Position numbers and translations under genes: made by a program. From NCBI GenBank assembly GCA_017407885.1, contig JAFQVU010000157.1:1-7591 (forward strand): a stretch of 7,591 nt of DNA. Reading direction: 5' to 3'. This DNA is from Clostridia bacterium. Lineage in GTDB: Bacteria; Bacillota_A; Clostridia; Oscillospirales; CAG-272. The notes below the pieces were generated by a model, which saw nothing but the letters and a program-made list of their open reading frames with translations, searched no databases and was not told where the DNA came from. This document shows, piece by piece, positions 5,546-7,591 of the stretch (positions within the stretch are counted from its first letter, which is position 1; each line of letters starts with the position of its first letter).

Positions 5546-5821
5546 ATGAAGCGTATTACAACTTTAAATACCAAGAGCCTTTGCGATAGTGCAAAGAACG
5601 GCGGCTGCGGCGAGTGCCAGACTTCCTGCCAGTCCGCATGCAAGACCAGCTGCGGCATCGCTAATCAGGCTTGCGAGAGCAAGGTTTCCCGTATCAAAAC
5701 TCTCGTAACCAAGAGCCTTTGCGACAGCGCAAAGAACGGCGGCTGCGGCGAGTGCCAGACCTCCTGCCAGTCCGCATGCAAGACCAGCTGCGGTATTGCT
5801 AATCAGGCTTGCGAGAAATAA
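5546..5821 (+). CDS. scfA: SCIFF ranthipeptide precursor, tandemly duplicated (two cores)
   Basis: SCIFF peptides are small ribosomal precursors, nearly universal in Clostridia, whose cysteines are turned into thioether bridges by the radical SAM enzyme ScfB. The family signature CGECQTSCQSACKTSC is present twice. The 91-residue protein is two units (residues 3-44 and 49-90) repeating with an exact 46-residue period, joined by SKVS. The units differ only at residues 5/51 (Thr/Lys) and 8/54 (Asn/Val). Each has seven cysteines (13, 21, 24, 28, 32, 36, 43 and the equivalents +46), against six in the classic peptide. Each also keeps the leader-like RI-x-TL-x-TKSL start. The usual length is about 45 residues, so this is a fused double precursor. 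AAGGAG (5530-5535) precedes the ATG. Position 37/83, usually Thr after SC as I recall, is Gly here. The peptide's cellular role is poorly understood; a quorum-sensing-like role has been proposed for relatives. Confidence 0.93.
   Translation: MKRITTLNTKSLCDSAKNGGCGECQTSCQSACKTSCGIANQACESKVSRIKTLVTKSLCDSAKNGGCGECQTSCQSACKTSCGIANQACEK
5552..5677 (+). repeat. SCIFF repeat unit 1
   Basis: First 126-nt coding unit (residues 3-44). By my count it matches unit 2 at 114 of 126 bases. Seven of the 12 differences are in the first six codons. The remaining five, over 36 codons, are all at silent third positions. Confidence 0.93.
5690..5815 (+). repeat. SCIFF repeat unit 2
   Basis: Second 126-nt coding unit (residues 49-90), 138 nt downstream of unit 1 and in frame. 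It contains a complete leader-like segment and a complete seven-cysteine core, so it is not a partial copy. Confidence 0.93.
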
Positions 5822-5827
5822 AAACCG

Positions 5828-5854
5828 AAAATGCCGCCGCATGGCGGCTTTTTT
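5828..5854 (+). terminator. Terminator or attenuator between scfA and scfB
   Basis: A 6-bp all-GC stem (GCCGCC 5833-5838, GGCGGC 5843-5848) with a GCAT loop is flanked by A and T runs that extend it past one mismatch, and ends in T6 (5849-5854). It starts a few nt after the scfA stop and leaves 27 nt to the scfB start. Partial read-through would give abundant precursor mRNA and less maturase mRNA, which suits their substrate and catalyst roles. No separate scfB promoter was found. Confidence 0.85.
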
Positions 5855-5881
5855 GTTGTTTGTATAATCAAGGAGAAAAAC

Positions 5882-7249
5882 ATGATACATTGCTATAAAC
5901 TCGGCGGTCTCAACATTGTGCTCGATATATATTCCGGCTCGGTACACGTCGTTGACGAGGTCGCTTACGATATAATCGAAAAATACGAGCAGAGCGATAA
6001 GGAAGCCCTTAAAGCTGAGATGATAAATAAGCACGGAATTTCCGCGAACGAATTCGACGAGTGCTGTGAACAAATAGAGGACCTTCGTGCGGCAGGACAG
6101 TTGTTCGCCGAGGATACCTTCGAGCCACTTGCCGGAAAGCTCAAGGAAACTTCAAAGGGCGTTGTCAAGGCGCTTTGTTTACATATTGCGCATACATGCA
6201 ATCTTAATTGCTCCTACTGCTTTGCAAGTCAAGGTAAATACCACGGCGAACGTGCGGTTATGAGCTACGAGGTCGGCAAGCAGGCACTCGATTTCCTTAT
6301 CGCAAATTCCGGAACACGCCGTAATCTCGAGGTGGATTTCTTCGGCGGCGAACCGCTCATGAATTTTGACGTGGTCAAGCAGCTTGTCGCGTATGCACGC
6401 TCTGTTGAAAAGGCGGCGGGCAAGAATTTCCGCTTCACTCTTACCACAAACGGTCTGCTTATCGACGATGACGTTATCGACTTCGCGAACCGTGAGTGCT
6501 CGAATGTCGTTCTCTCGCTTGACGGACGAAAGGAAGTTCACGACCGTTTCCGCGTCGATTTTGCCGGCAACGGAAGCTGGGAGAAAATCGTGCCGAAGTT
6601 CAAGAAGCTCGTTGACGCGCGCGGCGGTAAGAATTATTACATGCGCGGCACGTTTACACACGCTAATCCTGACTTTTTAGAGGACATTAAGACTATGCTC
6701 GATCTCGGATTTAACGAGCTGTCGATGGAACCCGTAGTCTGCGCCGAGGGGGATCCGTCTGCGCTGACTATGGAAGATCTGCCGATTGTACTCGAACAGT
6801 ATGAGAAGCTCGCCGAGTTGATGCTTGAACGTCATCGTGAGGGCAACCCGTTTACTTTTTATCATTACATGATCGACTTGAAGGGCGGTCCCTGCATCTA
6901 CAAGCGCATTTCCGGATGCGGATCGGGCACCGAATATATGGCAGTTACTCCGTGGGGCGATCTCTATCCGTGTCACCAGTTTGTCGGCGAGGAAAAATTC
7001 AAGCTCGGTGACGTTTGGACCGGCGTTACCAACACCGCATGTCAGGGCGAATTTGCCGCATGCAACGTCTACACGCGCCCCGAGTGCCGTGACTGTTGGG
7101 CGAAGCTCTACTGCTCCGGCGGCTGTGCGGCGAATGCGTATCACGCAACCGGTTCGGTAAACGGTATCTACAAATACGGTTGCGAGCTCTTCCGCAAGCG
7201 CATGGAGTGCGCGATAATGCTCGAAGCCGCAAAGGCTGTTGAGGGATAA
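5882..7249 (+). CDS. scfB: SCIFF thioether maturase, radical SAM/SPASM protein
   Basis: This 455-residue enzyme uses S-adenosylmethionine and iron-sulfur clusters to install Cys-to-residue thioether links in the SCIFF precursor. Residues 1-85 look like a PqqD-like RiPP recognition element that binds the leader peptide. The radical SAM core has CNLNCSYC (Cys106, 110, 113) and the GGEP motif (155-158). The C-terminal SPASM domain has the complete seven-cysteine pattern C-x12-G-x4-C (346, 364), C-x2-C-x5-C-x3-C (402, 405, 411, 415) and a final Cys434, enough for two auxiliary [4Fe-4S] clusters. Extra cysteines are at 338, 387 and 394. The ATG at 5882 is chosen over one at 5831 because AAGGAG (5870-5875) lies 6 nt before it and the earlier ATG lies in the terminator hairpin. 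The length is normal for the family. It works on the double SCIFF peptide encoded 60 nt upstream. Confidence 0.96.
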   Translation: MIHCYKLGGLNIVLDIYSGSVHVVDEVAYDIIEKYEQSDKEALKAEMINKHGISANEFDECCEQIEDLRAAGQLFAEDTFEPLAGKLKETSKGVVKALCLHIAHTCNLNCSYCFASQGKYHGERAVMSYEVGKQALDFLIANSGTRRNLEVDFFGGEPLMNFDVVKQLVAYARSVEKAAGKNFRFTLTTNGLLIDDDVIDFANRECSNVVLSLDGRKEVHDRFRVDFAGNGSWEKIVPKFKKLVDARGGKNYYMRGTFTHANPDFLEDIKTMLDLGFNELSMEPVVCAEGDPSALTMEDLPIVLEQYEKLAELMLERHREGNPFTFYHYMIDLKGGPCIYKRISGCGSGTEYMAVTPWGDLYPCHQFVGEEKFKLGDVWTGVTNTACQGEFAACNVYTRPECRDCWAKLYCSGGCAANAYHATGSVNGIYKYGCELFRKRMECAIMLEAAKAVEG

Positions 7250-7360
7250 ATTATCATTTGCATAGGAGTTATGGTCGCTTTTCGAGAAAAGCTCCGCAAA
7301 AGCTTTATACAACGCATTCGCTCATAGAGTGTTCGCGTATAGCTTCGAATAAAACGCTCT

Positions 7361-7420
7361 CGGTAGTCGGGGCCCGCCTCGCTCCGGCTCCTCCGCCTGC
7401 GCTCGGTGTCCCAACAACCG
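7361..7420. repeat. GC-rich 60-nt imperfect palindrome, possible dispersed repeat
   Basis: Left arm 7361-7373 pairs with right arm 7408-7420 at 10 Watson-Crick positions and one G-T, with two mismatches. Inside, CCGCCTCGCTCCGG (7374-7387) is partly repeated directly at about 7393-7406 (CCGCCTGCGCTCGG). The base composition is much richer in GC than the flanking AT-rich intergenic DNA. It resembles short palindromic elements dispersed in bacterial genomes; only one copy is visible here. A smaller hairpin, GCTTTT/AAAAGC (7277-7292), lies upstream in the same gap. Confidence 0.45.
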
Positions 7421-7440
7421 AAAAGGGGTTACCGTTTTTT
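7404..7440 (+). terminator. Possible terminator downstream of scfB
   Basis: CGGTGTCCC (7404-7412) can pair with GGGGTTACCG (7425-7434) with one wobble, one mismatch and a loop of about 13 nt, directly followed by T6 (7435-7440). It lies 155 nt past the scfB stop. It competes with the larger palindrome at 7361-7420 for the same bases, so only one structure could form at a time. No better terminator is visible between 7250 and 7513. Confidence 0.45.
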
Positions 7441-7513
7441 AACCATATTAATGATGTTTTACAGCATTAAGTAACTTTTGCGCCCAAGAAAATTATGAAA
7501 GGAATGCAATCGC

Positions 7514-7591
7514 ATGAAAACGCCTATCTGTGATTTCGTGAAAAGCTATATAGACAGCGGTACGGCGAGACTGCATATGCCCGGGCATAAA
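7514..7591 (+). CDS. Orn/Lys/Arg decarboxylase-family PLP enzyme, N-terminal fragment
   Basis: There are 26 open codons from an ATG at 7514 to the window edge: MKTPICDFVK at the start and LHMPGHK at the end. The '[LF]-x-x-PGHK' segment within the first 30 residues is characteristic of the aminotransferase-like Orn/Lys/Arg decarboxylase family common in Clostridia, which lacks the N-terminal wing domain. These enzymes use pyridoxal phosphate to decarboxylate basic amino acids and feed polyamine synthesis. AAAGGA (7498-7503) gives a ribosome binding site about 10 nt upstream. Without the rest of the gene the substrate is undetermined. It is on the same strand as scfB but 264 nt away, across a probable terminator, so it is likely a separate unit. 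Confidence 0.75.
   Translation, partial: MKTPICDFVKSYIDSGTARLHMPGHK

Noticed and set aside
5546..5821. Repeat pair as a CRISPR or other non-coding array
   Set aside because: The repeats are in frame, differ silently, and encode the known SCIFF motif beside its maturase.
5863..5868. TATAAT just before scfB, as a separate promoter
   Set aside because: No -35 element lies 16-18 bp upstream (that region is the terminator hairpin), and the start site would fall on the ribosome binding site.
5564..6073. Long hydrophobic Ala/Leu-rich open frame on the minus strand opposite the SCIFF gene
   Set aside because: It is the antisense of the Cys/Ser-rich SCIFF codons and the scfB start, shows the same internal repeat as a mirror effect, crosses a terminator, and the plus-strand genes are well supported.
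7258..7470. 70-residue open frame in the gap after scfB
   Set aside because: It has no start signal and runs through the GC-rich palindrome and the T run; the Pro/Ala-rich peptide is what that repeat would give by chance.

Overview
The window looks like chromosomal DNA from a Clostridia-class Firmicute, probably a gut-type member of the Oscillospirales or a related order. The main reason is the SCIFF peptide next to its radical SAM/SPASM maturase, a pair that is close to a signature of Clostridia. The strong AGGAGG-type ribosome binding sites, several near-perfect TTGACA-17-TATAAT promoters and a moderate GC content fit that placement. Species cannot be named from the sequence alone.

Layout. 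Positions 1-733 (minus strand) hold an unrecognised multi-pass membrane protein followed by the first 20 codons of another small gene that runs off the left edge. Positions 908-1762 (minus) encode a sugar phosphate isomerase/epimerase-like TIM barrel. It is divergent from an AraC-family regulator at 1924-2787 (plus); their predicted promoters are interleaved and a 10-bp direct repeat with a 21-bp pitch lies next to them, so the regulator probably controls the isomerase and itself. Positions 2875-3432 encode the mechanosensitive channel MscL as an isolated unit, with its own consensus promoter and a strong terminator. Positions 3568-5435 are a two-gene operon of a complete tyrosine recombinase and a Cof-type HAD phosphatase, with stop and start codons overlapping. 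Its promoter carries two perfect inverted repeats, one on the -35 box and one on the -10 box.

The most interesting part is 5472-7249. A consensus promoter drives a 91-residue SCIFF precursor that is an internal tandem duplication: two nearly identical 42-residue units, each with the leader-like start and seven cysteines. It is followed by a hairpin terminator or attenuator and by the maturase scfB with complete radical SAM and SPASM cysteines. The usual SCIFF precursor is a single unit of about 45 residues, so this reads as a two-core ranthipeptide precursor. In both units a glycine also sits where the Thr thioether acceptor is expected. Downstream, 7250-7513 is non-coding and holds a GC-rich 60-nt imperfect palindrome and a probable terminator. 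The window ends inside the first 26 codons of an Orn/Lys/Arg decarboxylase-family gene.

All promoters, operators and terminators were read by eye; none has experimental support here. No tRNA, rRNA, CRISPR array or insertion sequence was seen, and no gene-free stretch exceeds 300 bases.
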